Below are positions 36,378 through 44,274 of a stretch of DNA of 64,000 nt, in pieces; position 1 is the stretch's first letter; each line of letters opens with the position of its first letter. This DNA is from Thalassotalea euphylliae (lineage in GTDB: Bacteria > Pseudomonadota > Gammaproteobacteria > Enterobacterales > Alteromonadaceae), in the NCBI RefSeq assembly GCF_003390375.1, contig NZ_QUOT01000001.1, forward strand, positions 1,736,001 to 1,800,000. Direction: 5' to 3'. The notes beneath the pieces were generated by a model that had not been told where the DNA came from, made no database searches, and worked only from the letters and a program-made list of their open reading frames with translations. Position numbers and translations under genes: made by a program.

Positions 36378-37088
36378 TTAAGACTGGGGATCAAGCTGAG
36401 AATCAATCAAAGCGAGCGCTTCATCTAAAATAGTGCTCACACACTCTCTTGCTTGTTCAGGGTTTCGCGTTTGTATGGTATTAAAAATGTCAGCGTGCTT
36501 TTGTACATCAGCCCCGGGAACGCCTTTAATGCGATTGGTATAGCGAATACTCACTCGAAGTGCAGTCCCAATAAAATCAGTAAGCTGAGCAATAAAACGG
36601 TTACCACTGGCCAGTAGAATGGCCGTATGAAAGGCGATATCGGCATCAAGCGGGTCATCTAAGCCTTTATCTGCATCGGCCATGCGAGATAGCGCTTTTT
36701 CAATCTCTGCTATTTGCTCATCACTGGCATTTAAAGCGGCAAGAGCAGCGGCTTCGGGCTCGATTGCAGCCCTAACTTGCGTAAATTCTTTAAGTAAAGT
36801 CAATGAAGGCTTACTGTTTAAAATCCAACTCAGTACATCTGTATCAAACATATTCCAGCTGCTTTCTGGCAATACTAGAATACCTTGTTTAGGACGAGAA
36901 GATATCAGTCCTTTTGCTGACAGCATTTTAACCGCTTCACGCGTCGCACTGCGGCTAACATCATATTGCAAGCAAAGGTCAGCTTCAGAAGGCAACCCTG
37001 ATCCCACAGGGTAGTCACCTTTAACGATTGCCATGCCAAGGTTATGTGTTAATTGATGGGTTAAATTGTGTTTAGGGCTACTTCTCAT
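36378..37088 (-). CDS. FadR-type GntR regulator (DgoR-like)
   Basis: Transcriptional regulator with an N-terminal winged helix-turn-helix (about 10-75; LPSEADLCLQYDVSRSATREA) and a C-terminal FCD ligand domain (about 95-230; conserved FHTAILLASGNRF and KHADIFNTI metal/ligand motifs). The ATG at 37088 gives 236 residues. It is divergent from a galactose/galactonate-type catabolic cluster with dgoK and dgoA, so it is probably a DgoR-like repressor responding to an aldonate or keto-deoxy acid. The ligand is inferred. Confidence 0.85.
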   Translation of the reverse strand: MRSSPKHNLTHQLTHNLGMAIVKGDYPVGSGLPSEADLCLQYDVSRSATREAVKMLSAKGLISSRPKQGILVLPESSWNMFDTDVLSWILNSKPSLTLLKEFTQVRAAIEPEAAALAALNASDEQIAEIEKALSRMADADKGLDDPLDADIAFHTAILLASGNRFIAQLTDFIGTALRVSIRYTNRIKGVPGADVQKHADIFNTIQTRNPEQARECVSTILDEALALIDSQLDPQS

Positions 37089-37193
37089 CACATTCTCTTG
37101 CTTCTAAGGTTTTAATGGCGGTAGTGCAATTGCCATATTCACCACTTTTTATTGTTGCAACTAAAAGGTTTTATAGTCTGCGTTCTTATGCCT

Positions 37194-37208
37194 GATAAAT
37201 ATATACTA
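37194..37208 (-). promoter_or_regulatory. TAGTATATA-type candidate operator
   Basis: On the minus strand the sequence reads TAGTATATATTTATC. Related AT-rich TAGTAT sites occur before the SDR gene (37310), the symporter (41059) and galE (57672). It lies nearer the FadR-type gene, so it could be an autoregulatory site. Confidence 0.35.
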
Positions 37209-37309
37209 CTGCTTTTCCTTAGCACGCGATAGCCAGTTAGTTACTCTTTTTTAACATAAACAATAGTGAGTTGTTTCGCAGCGTTTTGCTTTTTATTATT
37301 ATTAATATA

Positions 37310-37320
37310 ATAGTATATAA
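37310..37320 (+). promoter_or_regulatory. TAGTATATA-type candidate operator before the SDR gene
   Basis: ATAGTATATAA sits in an imperfect dyad (ATAATA ... TATTAT). The 10-base ATAGTATATA recurs upstream of the symporter gene at 41059. Confidence 0.35.
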
Positions 37321-37384
37321 CATATTATTGATTAAATAACGAACACGTGAAATTTGCGTTTGTCATTGGGCCACCTGTTTTTGC

Positions 37385-37399
37385 GGTGCGGTTTGCACC
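37385..37399. promoter_or_regulatory. GGTGC/GCACC inverted repeat
   Basis: GGTGC and GCACC flank a 5-base GGTTT centre about 55 bp before the SDR start and immediately upstream of a TATAAA. It may be an operator or part of the leader hairpin. Confidence 0.3.
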
Positions 37400-37451
37400 T
37401 GATATAAAATTCGCTAAAGTGTTATTAGTGCTTATTTATTAGGAAGTTATA

Positions 37452-38216
37452 TTGTCTACTTCAACCCAGTACTTGAGTTTGCGCAACAAGCGTATTTTTA
37501 TCACTGGCGGTGCCTCAGGCATTGGTGCAGCGATGGTTCGAGCTTTTGTCGAACAAGGCGCTTACGTTGCATTTATTGATATCAATGAAGAAGCTGGCCA
37601 ATTGTTGCTTGAAAAATTATCAAGCTTTCACCAACAGCTTTGGTTTCAGGTAGTTGATGTGACTGTACAACCTGAGCTTACCCATGCAATTGCCAGTGCA
37701 ACTGAAGCATTGGGTGGCATGGATGTACTGATAAACAATGTTGCCAATGATATGCGCCATAGGCCACAAGATGTCAGTCCACAAGATTGGCAATCATGCA
37801 TGCAAATAAACTTAGATGCGGCATTTTATGCTGCACAAGCTGTTTTCGAACAAATGCGTAAACAAAAAAGTGGCGTAATTCTTAATTTTAGTTCAATCAA
37901 CGCACTGATTGGCCCGAAAAATATGGTTGGCTACACCACAGCAAAAGCCGGCCTTATTGGCATGACAAAATCGTTAGCCAAAGATTATGGTCGCTACAAT
38001 ATTCGCGTTAATGCGATTTTACCCGGCTGGATAGCAACCGATAAACAACTGGCCTCTTACCTCAGCGAGCGCCAAGAAAAGCAATGGATGGCAGCAATGG
38101 CAATCAAGAAAAGAATAGCGCCCTCTGAAGTGGCGAAGTTAGCGATGTTCTTATCGTCTGACGATAGTGAAATGATCACTGGTCAATCAATCACCATTGA
38201 TGGTGGACGCACTTAG
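37452..38216 (+). CDS. short-chain sugar dehydrogenase (probable D-galactose 1-dehydrogenase)
   Basis: Classical SDR, 254 residues, NAD(P)-dependent. The nucleotide motif is TGGASGIG (18-25), NNVAN is at 95-99, and the catalytic set is S148, Y161 and K165 (YTTAK). D43 after the second strand favours NAD. The TTG start at 37452 has AGGA seven bases upstream. Being first in a cluster with dgoK, dgoA and a lactonase, it probably oxidises galactose (or a similar aldose) to its lactone, as in the De Ley-Doudoroff pathway. Substrate identity is inferred. Confidence 0.85.
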   Translation: MSTSTQYLSLRNKRIFITGGASGIGAAMVRAFVEQGAYVAFIDINEEAGQLLLEKLSSFHQQLWFQVVDVTVQPELTHAIASATEALGGMDVLINNVANDMRHRPQDVSPQDWQSCMQINLDAAFYAAQAVFEQMRKQKSGVILNFSSINALIGPKNMVGYTTAKAGLIGMTKSLAKDYGRYNIRVNAILPGWIATDKQLASYLSERQEKQWMAAMAIKKRIAPSEVAKLAMFLSSDDSEMITGQSITIDGGRT

Positions 38217-38232
38217 GGTGGGTGCAACACAT

Positions 38233-39198
38233 ATGAACAGCATTGAACATGCAGATCTAATCGCCATTGATTGGGGAACTAGCCATTTGCGAGCTTATCT
38301 ATGTCAATACAGACAGGATAATTCGCTTAGACTGCTAGCCACAAGTTATGCGCGTGGCGTCACTAAAGTCACCCATGGCTTCGAACAAGAGCTGTTTAAT
38401 TGCATTGCGCCATGGCAAGCGCATTATCAACATTTGCCAATTATTATGGCTGGGCAAATTGGCTCAAGCATAGGCTGGCAAGAAACCACTTATTTACCCT
38501 GCCCTATTTCACCTAATATGGTTGCACAATCGTGTTTACACTTTACCTGCCGCGATCAGCAACTATCCATAGTGCCAGGGCTACACTGCAGCCATGAAAA
38601 TAACCATCGCGACGTTATGCGTGGTGAAGAATTACAAGTGCTTGGCTGGTTGGCGCAAGACCAAGCGCATCAACAAGGGCAGCACTTAATCTGCTTACCA
38701 GGCACACACACCAAGTGGGTGTTAGTTGATGATGGACAAGTAAAGCTGTTTAAAACCGCCATGACAGGCGAACTATATGATCTTTTGTCTCACCACAGTG
38801 TACTAATTCAAGATGCACATGGTGAGTTTTGCCCTCACGCCTTTGCCTCTGGTGCCCAATATACGTTAGCGAGTGCACTAGGTAGCTTTATCCATGGCTT
38901 ATTTAGTGCCCGCAGTAAACAGCTATTCAAAGAACTTGCGCCTGAGCATGCGACCTCGTATTTATCCGGCATGCTTATTGGCAGTGACGTCAGAGCGGCA
39001 ATTAATGCAACCGAATGGTCGTTTGAACAACTAAACTCCGTAAGCATTATTGGTAATAACACGCTTAGCCAGCGGTTTAGCGAAGTATTAACCATGCAAC
39101 AGATAGCAACGACACGATATGACGTTGAAGCAATTACATTGGCAGGGTTCGCATCAGTGTATCAGCAGTTATTAGTCGGTTCACCGTCCAGTGTTTAA
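38233..39198 (+). CDS. dgoK: 2-dehydro-3-deoxygalactonokinase
   Basis: DgoK phosphorylates 2-keto-3-deoxy-D-galactonate to the 6-phosphate. The N-terminal IAIDWGTSHLRAYL is the phosphate-1 motif of the ASKHA-type DgoK family, followed by AGQIGSSIGWQE and the LPGTHTKWV block. The ATG at 38233 gives 321 residues; a longer frame overlapping the SDR gene is less likely. It lies 16 bp downstream of the SDR gene, so co-transcription is expected. Confidence 0.92.
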   Translation: MNSIEHADLIAIDWGTSHLRAYLCQYRQDNSLRLLATSYARGVTKVTHGFEQELFNCIAPWQAHYQHLPIIMAGQIGSSIGWQETTYLPCPISPNMVAQSCLHFTCRDQQLSIVPGLHCSHENNHRDVMRGEELQVLGWLAQDQAHQQGQHLICLPGTHTKWVLVDDGQVKLFKTAMTGELYDLLSHHSVLIQDAHGEFCPHAFASGAQYTLASALGSFIHGLFSARSKQLFKELAPEHATSYLSGMLIGSDVRAAINATEWSFEQLNSVSIIGNNTLSQRFSEVLTMQQIATTRYDVEAITLAGFASVYQQLLVGSPSSV

Positions 39199-39214
39199 TT
39201 ACTTTCTTACTAGA

Positions 39215-39292
39215 TTAAATAGCTAAACCAACTAGCCAAATGAAGTAACCGAGTGAAATAGCCAAGCGAAATAGCCAAGTTAAATAGCTAAG
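39215..39292. repeat. six-unit degenerate 13-bp tandem array between dgoK and dgoA
   Basis: Units at 39215, 39228, 39241, 39254, 39267 and 39280 keep an exact 13-base phase: TTAAATAGCTAAA, CCAACTAGCCAAA, TGAAGTAACCGAG, TGAAATAGCCAAG, CGAAATAGCCAAG, TTAAATAGCTAAG. It is non-coding. Confidence 0.88.
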
Positions 39293-39326
39293 CAAAGTGC
39301 GCAACAACGAACAAAGTAGGTGTCAG

Positions 39327-39929
39327 GTGAATACAATCAATGAGTGGATACCAAGCAACCCAATAATAGCCATTTTACGTGGTTTGAACAAAGCGGATGC
39401 CATTGGCGTTGGCCAGCTGTTATATCGACACGGCATCAGAGTGATGGAAGTGCCATTAAATCGACCAGAAGCGCTCGAATGTATTACTTTACTGCGCGAG
39501 CACCTGCCTTCTGATTGCTTAATTGGCGCTGGTACCGTGATTAATATCAATCAAGTTGAACGAGTGAAGGGCGCGGGTGGCCAAGTAATTATTTCACCCA
39601 ATTGTGATGCTGGGGTTATTGACTACACACTTGAATTAGACATGATTAGCATTCCGGGAATTGCCACGGTCAGCGAAGCATTCCGAGCCTACAACGCGGG
39701 GGCGACCGCACTCAAAGTCTTTCCTGCTGCAACTTATGACGTTGAACATATCAAAGCATTACTAACGGTATTACCTCAAGAATGTGCACTTATCGCAGTC
39801 GGCGGCGTGTCGTTAGCAAATCGTCAGCAATGGCTTGATGCAGGCGCTAGAGCAGTCGGCATTGGTAGCCAACTCTACACCCAAGGTGATAGTCTGTCGC
39901 AAATCGAACATAGGCTAACCTTGCTTTAA
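39327..39929 (+). CDS. dgoA: 2-dehydro-3-deoxy-6-phosphogalactonate aldolase
   Basis: KDPGal aldolase, splitting the phosphorylated keto-deoxy acid to pyruvate and glyceraldehyde-3-phosphate. The Schiff-base lysine is K130 (ATALKVFPAA) and the general acid-base is E41 (VMEVPLNRPEA), aligning with the E. coli enzyme. The GTG at 39327, with AGG six bases upstream, gives 200 residues and the proper N terminus; an upstream GTG at 39297 falls next to the repeat. The next gene's ATG overlaps its stop by one base. Confidence 0.92.
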   Translation: MNTINEWIPSNPIIAILRGLNKADAIGVGQLLYRHGIRVMEVPLNRPEALECITLLREHLPSDCLIGAGTVININQVERVKGAGGQVIISPNCDAGVIDYTLELDMISIPGIATVSEAFRAYNAGATALKVFPAATYDVEHIKALLTVLPQECALIAVGGVSLANRQQWLDAGARAVGIGSQLYTQGDSLSQIEHRLTLL

Positions 39930-40861
39930 TGAAATTAATCAAAACTTTAGCTGTAGGAAATCAACTGGCAGAAGGCGTGTTATGGCACCCAGAGCAGGCG
40001 TCGTTGTGGTGGACTGATATTAAAACCAGTAAGGTGTATGAGTATCAGCTCCGAAATGACCACCTCAAATGCTACAGCATGCCGGAGCGAGTCGGCTGCT
40101 TCGCATTTACCAAACAACCTCAGCAACTATTAGTCGCGTTTGCATCGGGTATCGCCCTGTATGATTTAGCTAGCCGAACAATCAACTGGCTTGCCCATTT
40201 AGACACCGCTAACCAAGGCCATCGCCTCAATGACGGCCGATTGGATCGCAGCGGTAGATTTTGGGTTGGAGGCATGCTCGAAAAAAATGTCGAAAAAGAG
40301 CACCAAAGCGCTCATAAGAGTGATAAAAACGCTAGCCTTTTTCAGCTTGAGCAAAAGTCGTCGTCATTTCGACTAAGCCCCAAAAAAACAGGTATCAAGA
40401 TATCCAATTCACTGTGTTTTAGCCCTGATGGTAAAACTATGTATCATGCCGATTCACCAACAGGCATTATTTACCAATATCAGGTATCAGCAGACCTGCA
40501 ATTAACCAACGAACAAATTTTTGCAAAAACCGAAGCTGGCGCCTACCCCGACGGTGCCTGTATTGATAAAAATGGCAACCTGTGGTCTGCTCAATGGGGC
40601 GGTAGCCGTGTGGTTCAATACTCGCCACAAGGCCAAGTAGTACAACAACTTGATTTGCCAGTGTCTCAGCCGACTTGTGTCGCCATAGGTGGCCCAAATC
40701 GCAATTTACTCGCTGTCACTAGTGCTCGTGATGAACTTACACAGCAACAACTTGCCAGTGAGCCAGAGGCAGGCAATATATTTATCTATCAGTTGGAAGA
40801 AAGCATTGGTATTGACGAGGTTTATGCAAATGTTGACGATGTTACAGTATCCGTTCAATGA
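39929..40861 (+). CDS. SMP-30/gluconolactonase-family lactonase
   Basis: Calcium-dependent six-bladed propeller lactonase, 310 residues. The first metal-ligand glutamate is E15 in LAEGVLWHPE, followed by the family blocks NDGRLDRSGRFWVGGM and YHADSPTGIIYQY. In this cluster it would hydrolyse galactono-lactone made by the SDR to galactonate. Its ATG overlaps the dgoA stop, so translation is coupled. An insertion at about 113-145 (rich in Lys, Ser and Gln) is not typical of the core. Confidence 0.88.
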   Translation: MKLIKTLAVGNQLAEGVLWHPEQASLWWTDIKTSKVYEYQLRNDHLKCYSMPERVGCFAFTKQPQQLLVAFASGIALYDLASRTINWLAHLDTANQGHRLNDGRLDRSGRFWVGGMLEKNVEKEHQSAHKSDKNASLFQLEQKSSSFRLSPKKTGIKISNSLCFSPDGKTMYHADSPTGIIYQYQVSADLQLTNEQIFAKTEAGAYPDGACIDKNGNLWSAQWGGSRVVQYSPQGQVVQQLDLPVSQPTCVAIGGPNRNLLAVTSARDELTQQQLASEPEAGNIFIYQLEESIGIDEVYANVDDVTVSVQ

Positions 40862-41306
40862 TAAGACTTAGCTATGCTCCTTGAATATTAAAGCGATCTA
40901 GAGCCAAGCAAGGCGAATCAAAGCAAGCCAACAGTTTTAGTCAGAGCCTTTTATGCCAACGTCGCTTACATTAGAGCAGTTCACATCATCGTCATTTATT
41001 ACGAAGTAGGGCAGCAGATAATTATCCAAGAAGCGGTTTTAAACGCGCAAAAATAAAGATAGTATATATAATACAAATAAAGTAACTATCTACTAAAGCT
41101 AGCTAATACATAGCTTCTTTCACCAATAAAAATAGCAATAATTCATAGATAAGTTAAAGGCTTAAAAGCTAAACCATATTGAAGCTAGAGTCTTTCTTGA
41201 TATCGAAATAAGGTGAAATGCCAAGCGTGTATAGCCCTAAGCCTGCCCTGATTATCCAGAGCAATCTCTTGGTTAGCGCTAGCCCAGTGTCTAAGAGGAA
41301 TCAAGA
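40862..41306. other. 445-bp gap before the symporter gene
   Basis: No gene is visible. It is AT-rich, carries one TAGTATATA-type site (41059-41070) and ends with AGAGGA before the symporter ATG. The gap suggests the symporter and VOC genes have their own promoter. Confidence 0.55.
41059..41070 (+). promoter_or_regulatory. TAGTATATA-type candidate operator before the symporter
   Basis: ATAGTATATATA shares its first ten bases with the site at 37310 and forms a loose dyad with the following ATAC (GTATATATAATAC). It lies about 240 bp before the symporter start. Confidence 0.35.
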
Positions 41307-42734
41307 ATGTCAGCACAAGCCATACAGGTCATAGTGTTTTTCGGAATTACTGCACTAATTGCTTTCGCTACCTATCTAAAGTGTGCTGGTCACGCCCGCT
41401 CAAGCGATTCTAACAAAGAATACTTTCTTGCCAGTGGCGGTTTATCTTGGATGTTTGTTGCTGGCTCAATCACGCTAACCAACTTAAGTACTGATCAGTT
41501 GATTGGCATGAATGGCAACCAAATGGCATTGCTCGCATGGTGGGAATTTGCCGCAGTTATCGGGTTAATCATACTTGCTAAAGTCTTTTTACCTGTTTAT
41601 TACAAAAATAACTGCACAACGACCACAGAGTTACTAGAAAAACGCTATGGTGATAAGAATATTCGCGCAGTAATTGCCGCCCTATTCCTATTAGGTAATG
41701 TATTCATTTTCTTACCCGCAGTGCTATACAGTGGTTCATTATTTATGAAGTCACTATTTGGCACTGAGCTAAGTATCATGTTCTTGGCTGTGTGCTTTGC
41801 GTTGGTGGGCGCCTGTTACGCAGTATTTGGTGGTTTGCGCGCCGTTGCAGTTTCAGATACCTACAGCGGTATTTTATTGCTTGGCATGGGTATGTTAATT
41901 GTTTACCTTGCAGTTGCTGCCATCGACTTTGATTTTTCTGGAATTCCTACCGAGCGCCTGACCATGATAGGTGGTGATGACTCTCCACTCCCTTGGCATG
42001 TACTCCTAACGGGTATGATATTTATTCAAGCCTTTTATTGGGGTACAAACCAAACGATTACCCAACGCGCAATGGCAGCACCTAACCTGAAAGAAGCGCA
42101 AAAGGGCGTATTTTCAGCCGCGGCTATACGTTTATTAATTGTGCCACCAATGATTGTAGTGCCAGGTATCGTTTCGTATAAACTCTACGGCGATATTGGC
42201 GATGCCGCTTATGGCACCATTGCGGCAGATGTTTTACCAGTATGGTTATCTGGTGTTTTTGCTGCAGCCATTGCCGCCGCCGTGTTAACAACATTCAACA
42301 GTATTTTGAACTCTTCTGCTGCGCTCTACTGCTGTGATATTCACGAGGCTTACGTCAACAAAGATGCCAATGTCGGTAAGCTCAATGCAATTATTACCAT
42401 TGTATTTGTTGGCATTGCATTGGCGCTAGTACCGGTTTATGCCGCCCAAGAAAGTATTATCAATACAGTTCAAGAACTTTATGGCCTGCTCAGTATGCCT
42501 ATTCTTTCGACCTTTATTGTTGGCCTGGTATTTAAAGATGTTGATGCTCGCGCCGCGATTATCGCAGTTGTGTTTGGCACCTTGTTATACGCTTTCTTTG
42601 TGTTTGTTTGGGCACCGTTCCACTACATTCATATGATGTGTATTACCTTATTTGCTTGCGTTGGTGTGGCACTAGCCACCAACCGCTTGGTATTTGGCAA
42701 TAAAGTTTCATTCGCTCGCCAGCAAACAGCCTAA
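41307..42734 (+). CDS. sodium:sugar symporter (SSS family)
   Basis: Sodium:solute symporter of the LeuT-fold SSS family, 475 residues with about 13 membrane helices. The start of the fold is FLASGGLSWMFVAGSITLTNLSTDQLIGMNG (interrupted), matching the SglT-type sugar branch. AGAGGA precedes the ATG. Within the dgo-type cluster it is the likely inner-membrane galactose importer. It is not an obvious transporter for oligosaccharides. Confidence 0.88.
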   Translation: MSAQAIQVIVFFGITALIAFATYLKCAGHARSSDSNKEYFLASGGLSWMFVAGSITLTNLSTDQLIGMNGNQMALLAWWEFAAVIGLIILAKVFLPVYYKNNCTTTTELLEKRYGDKNIRAVIAALFLLGNVFIFLPAVLYSGSLFMKSLFGTELSIMFLAVCFALVGACYAVFGGLRAVAVSDTYSGILLLGMGMLIVYLAVAAIDFDFSGIPTERLTMIGGDDSPLPWHVLLTGMIFIQAFYWGTNQTITQRAMAAPNLKEAQKGVFSAAAIRLLIVPPMIVVPGIVSYKLYGDIGDAAYGTIAADVLPVWLSGVFAAAIAAAVLTTFNSILNSSAALYCCDIHEAYVNKDANVGKLNAIITIVFVGIALALVPVYAAQESIINTVQELYGLLSMPILSTFIVGLVFKDVDARAAIIAVVFGTLLYAFFVFVWAPFHYIHMMCITLFACVGVALATNRLVFGNKVSFARQQTA

Positions 42735-42765
42735 TTGCTGTGGTAGTGATAACAGGCAAGCAACA

Positions 42766-43161
42766 ATGACAAGTAAACAACAAGTTTCAGCGATTAATTT
42801 ACTCGTTGGTGACTACCAAGCGGCCCTTGATTTCTATACTGAAAAGTTAGGTTTTGTAGTTAGCGATGATGTGCAAATGGAAGATCACCGCTGGCTAACC
42901 GTTAGCCCAAGTGAGCAAAGTACGTTAAAGCTGATATTGCACAAAGCACAAACTGACGCTCAACAAAGCGCTATCGGCATGCAAGCAGGTGACGCCGTAC
43001 TTGCGATTTTACAAACAGATAACTTTGAGCAGAAGTATGCTGAAATGCAGCAAGCAGGTGTTGAATTTTGTGAGCAGCCTCGCCACGAGCCCTATGATAC
43101 TGTGGTTATCTTTAAAGATTTGTATGGTAATCGGTGGGATTTAATCGAGCTGAGCGCATAG
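42766..43161 (+). CDS. VOC-superfamily (glyoxalase-like) protein
   Basis: One-domain vicinal-oxygen-chelate protein, 131 residues, with the repeated beta-alpha-beta-beta-beta units (INLLVGDYQAALDFYTEKLGF at the start, and FKDLYGNRWDLIEL at the end, which carries a metal-ligand Glu). The ATG at 42766 is used. The function is not predictable from the fold; being last in the symporter transcript it may act on a sugar-derived metabolite or detoxify methylglyoxal. Confidence 0.85.
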   Translation: MTSKQQVSAINLLVGDYQAALDFYTEKLGFVVSDDVQMEDHRWLTVSPSEQSTLKLILHKAQTDAQQSAIGMQAGDAVLAILQTDNFEQKYAEMQQAGVEFCEQPRHEPYDTVVIFKDLYGNRWDLIELSA

Positions 43162-43216
43162 ATAGCTTCAAGTTACCCTGACTTTATACATAAAACTGAA
43201 CACTTTATAAAAAAAA

Positions 43217-43240
43217 CGAGTAAGGCAACTTACTCGCTTT
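43217..43240. terminator. bidirectional terminator between the VOC gene and SapC
   Basis: CGAGTAAG (43217-43224) and CTTACTCG (43229-43236) pair around GCAA. On the minus strand a run of T bases follows, so it best fits the SapC gene; on the plus strand CTTTTCTT follows. Confidence 0.85.
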
Positions 43241-43299
43241 TCTTCCTCGTTGTTCTTCACTTTTTCCCTGCCACTATTTCGTAGCATTACTTTCTTCGT

Positions 43300-44046
43300 T
43301 TAAGCCGTTACAGGCACAATATTGATACCCGAAATTGGTTCACCTAATTTGGTATGACCTTGAATCAAACGATTAAGCTGTGTCATTGACGATAACATCG
43401 CAAAAATGGCAGCAAAGTATCCTTGATTTAACAAGTTTTGCTGATCTTGTTCAACGAGTGCATTAAGGGCTTTTTCATTTAAGTGACAAAGCCCTTTCAA
43501 GGTGCTCTTCTTGCCGCTGGGAATCGTAATTTCAAGCTCTATTGGTTGGATAAGATCGAGCGCTTCAAGCGCTTTAATAAACTTGCCTGTTTCTAACTGG
43601 CCAAGATAAAACTGCTCTAGCTGTTGATTATAACGCTGAAAAAACGGCGTAGCTTTACCATCATTAAATAGCGCTTCACCTTGCGATTCACTGACTAAAT
43701 TAGACGTGACATCTAGGTAGGGAATAATGTTCTTATCGTTATCTGGGTCAATACCTAGAGCAAAAGGACGCAAGCTAGCAGCAAGCGGAACATATGCCAG
43801 CTGATGCTCGCCCTTGTCATCGGTCAGTACATTTGAGTCCATCACAAAGGAGGTGATTGCCGCAATTGAGGTGGTACCTGTTTCACTATTTTTGATAAAG
43901 AATAATGGAAAGCTCGACGCTGCTTGCTGCGCTTCTGTGACCGTAACTTCAAGCTGGTGTTGCCTAGCAATAAATTCCCAATCTAAGCTAGGGTCGAGTT
44001 TTAACTTTTCATGCTGCTCGGGTTTGACTGGTTGGAAATCTGACAT
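43300..44046 (-). CDS. SapC family protein (copy 1)
   Basis: SapC-family protein (named after a Campylobacter surface-layer locus), biochemical function unknown; members occur next to TonB-dependent receptors and halogenase-like genes in marine and plant-associated proteobacteria. The 248 residues show the family blocks SFPLFFIKNSETG, ALGIDPDND, LKGLCHLNEKALNAL and GYFAAIFAMLSSMTQLNRLI. There is no signal peptide, suggesting a cytoplasmic location. A terminator between it and the alpha-galactosidase gene gives it a separate transcript. A diverged paralogue lies at 46788. Confidence 0.9.
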   Translation of the reverse strand: MSDFQPVKPEQHEKLKLDPSLDWEFIARQHQLEVTVTEAQQAASSFPLFFIKNSETGTTSIAAITSFVMDSNVLTDDKGEHQLAYVPLAASLRPFALGIDPDNDKNIIPYLDVTSNLVSESQGEALFNDGKATPFFQRYNQQLEQFYLGQLETGKFIKALEALDLIQPIELEITIPSGKKSTLKGLCHLNEKALNALVEQDQQNLLNQGYFAAIFAMLSSMTQLNRLIQGHTKLGEPISGINIVPVTA

Positions 44047-44164
44047 TGGCTTACCTTCTTGTTGTTATGATTGGTATCATTGTTGGCTGGTTACTGTTAG
44101 CTAGTTATTTTTAGCTTAACGAGTTAGCCGCAAGTGTAAAGCTAAAAAATGAGCAGGTTCAAAT

Positions 44165-44194
44165 AAAAATAGCCTGAACAATCAGGCTATTTTT
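44165..44194. terminator. bidirectional terminator of the alpha-galactosidase gene
   Basis: AAAAATAGCCTGA (44165-44177) and TCAGGCTATTTTT (44182-44194) are perfect complements around ACAA. It lies between the alpha-galactosidase stop and the first SapC gene. Confidence 0.95.
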
Positions 44195-44226
44195 AATCTA
44201 ATTTAGTTTATCGAATCAGGCGTTCG

Positions 44227-44274
44227 TTAACTTAGACTCTCGCTAACTTAAACTTTTGTTAACTTAAAGACTAA
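44227..44274. repeat. 16-bp degenerate repeat spanning the alpha-galactosidase stop
   Basis: Three 16-base units (44227, 44243, 44259) share TAACTTA at the same phase: TTAACTTAGACTCTCG, CTAACTTAAACTTTTG, TTAACTTAAAGACTAA. The stop codon (44248-44250, minus strand) lies in the middle unit, so the coding end and downstream DNA are copies. Confidence 0.75.

Larger units (their letters stand above)
37092..37451. other. divergent control region of the galactose catabolic cluster
   Basis: About 360 AT-rich bases without a gene. It contains two TAGTATATA-type sites and a GGTGC/GCACC inverted repeat, listed separately, and a TATAAA at about 37403 that could be a -10 element. The SDR gene has AGGA before its TTG start. 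Confidence 0.6.
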
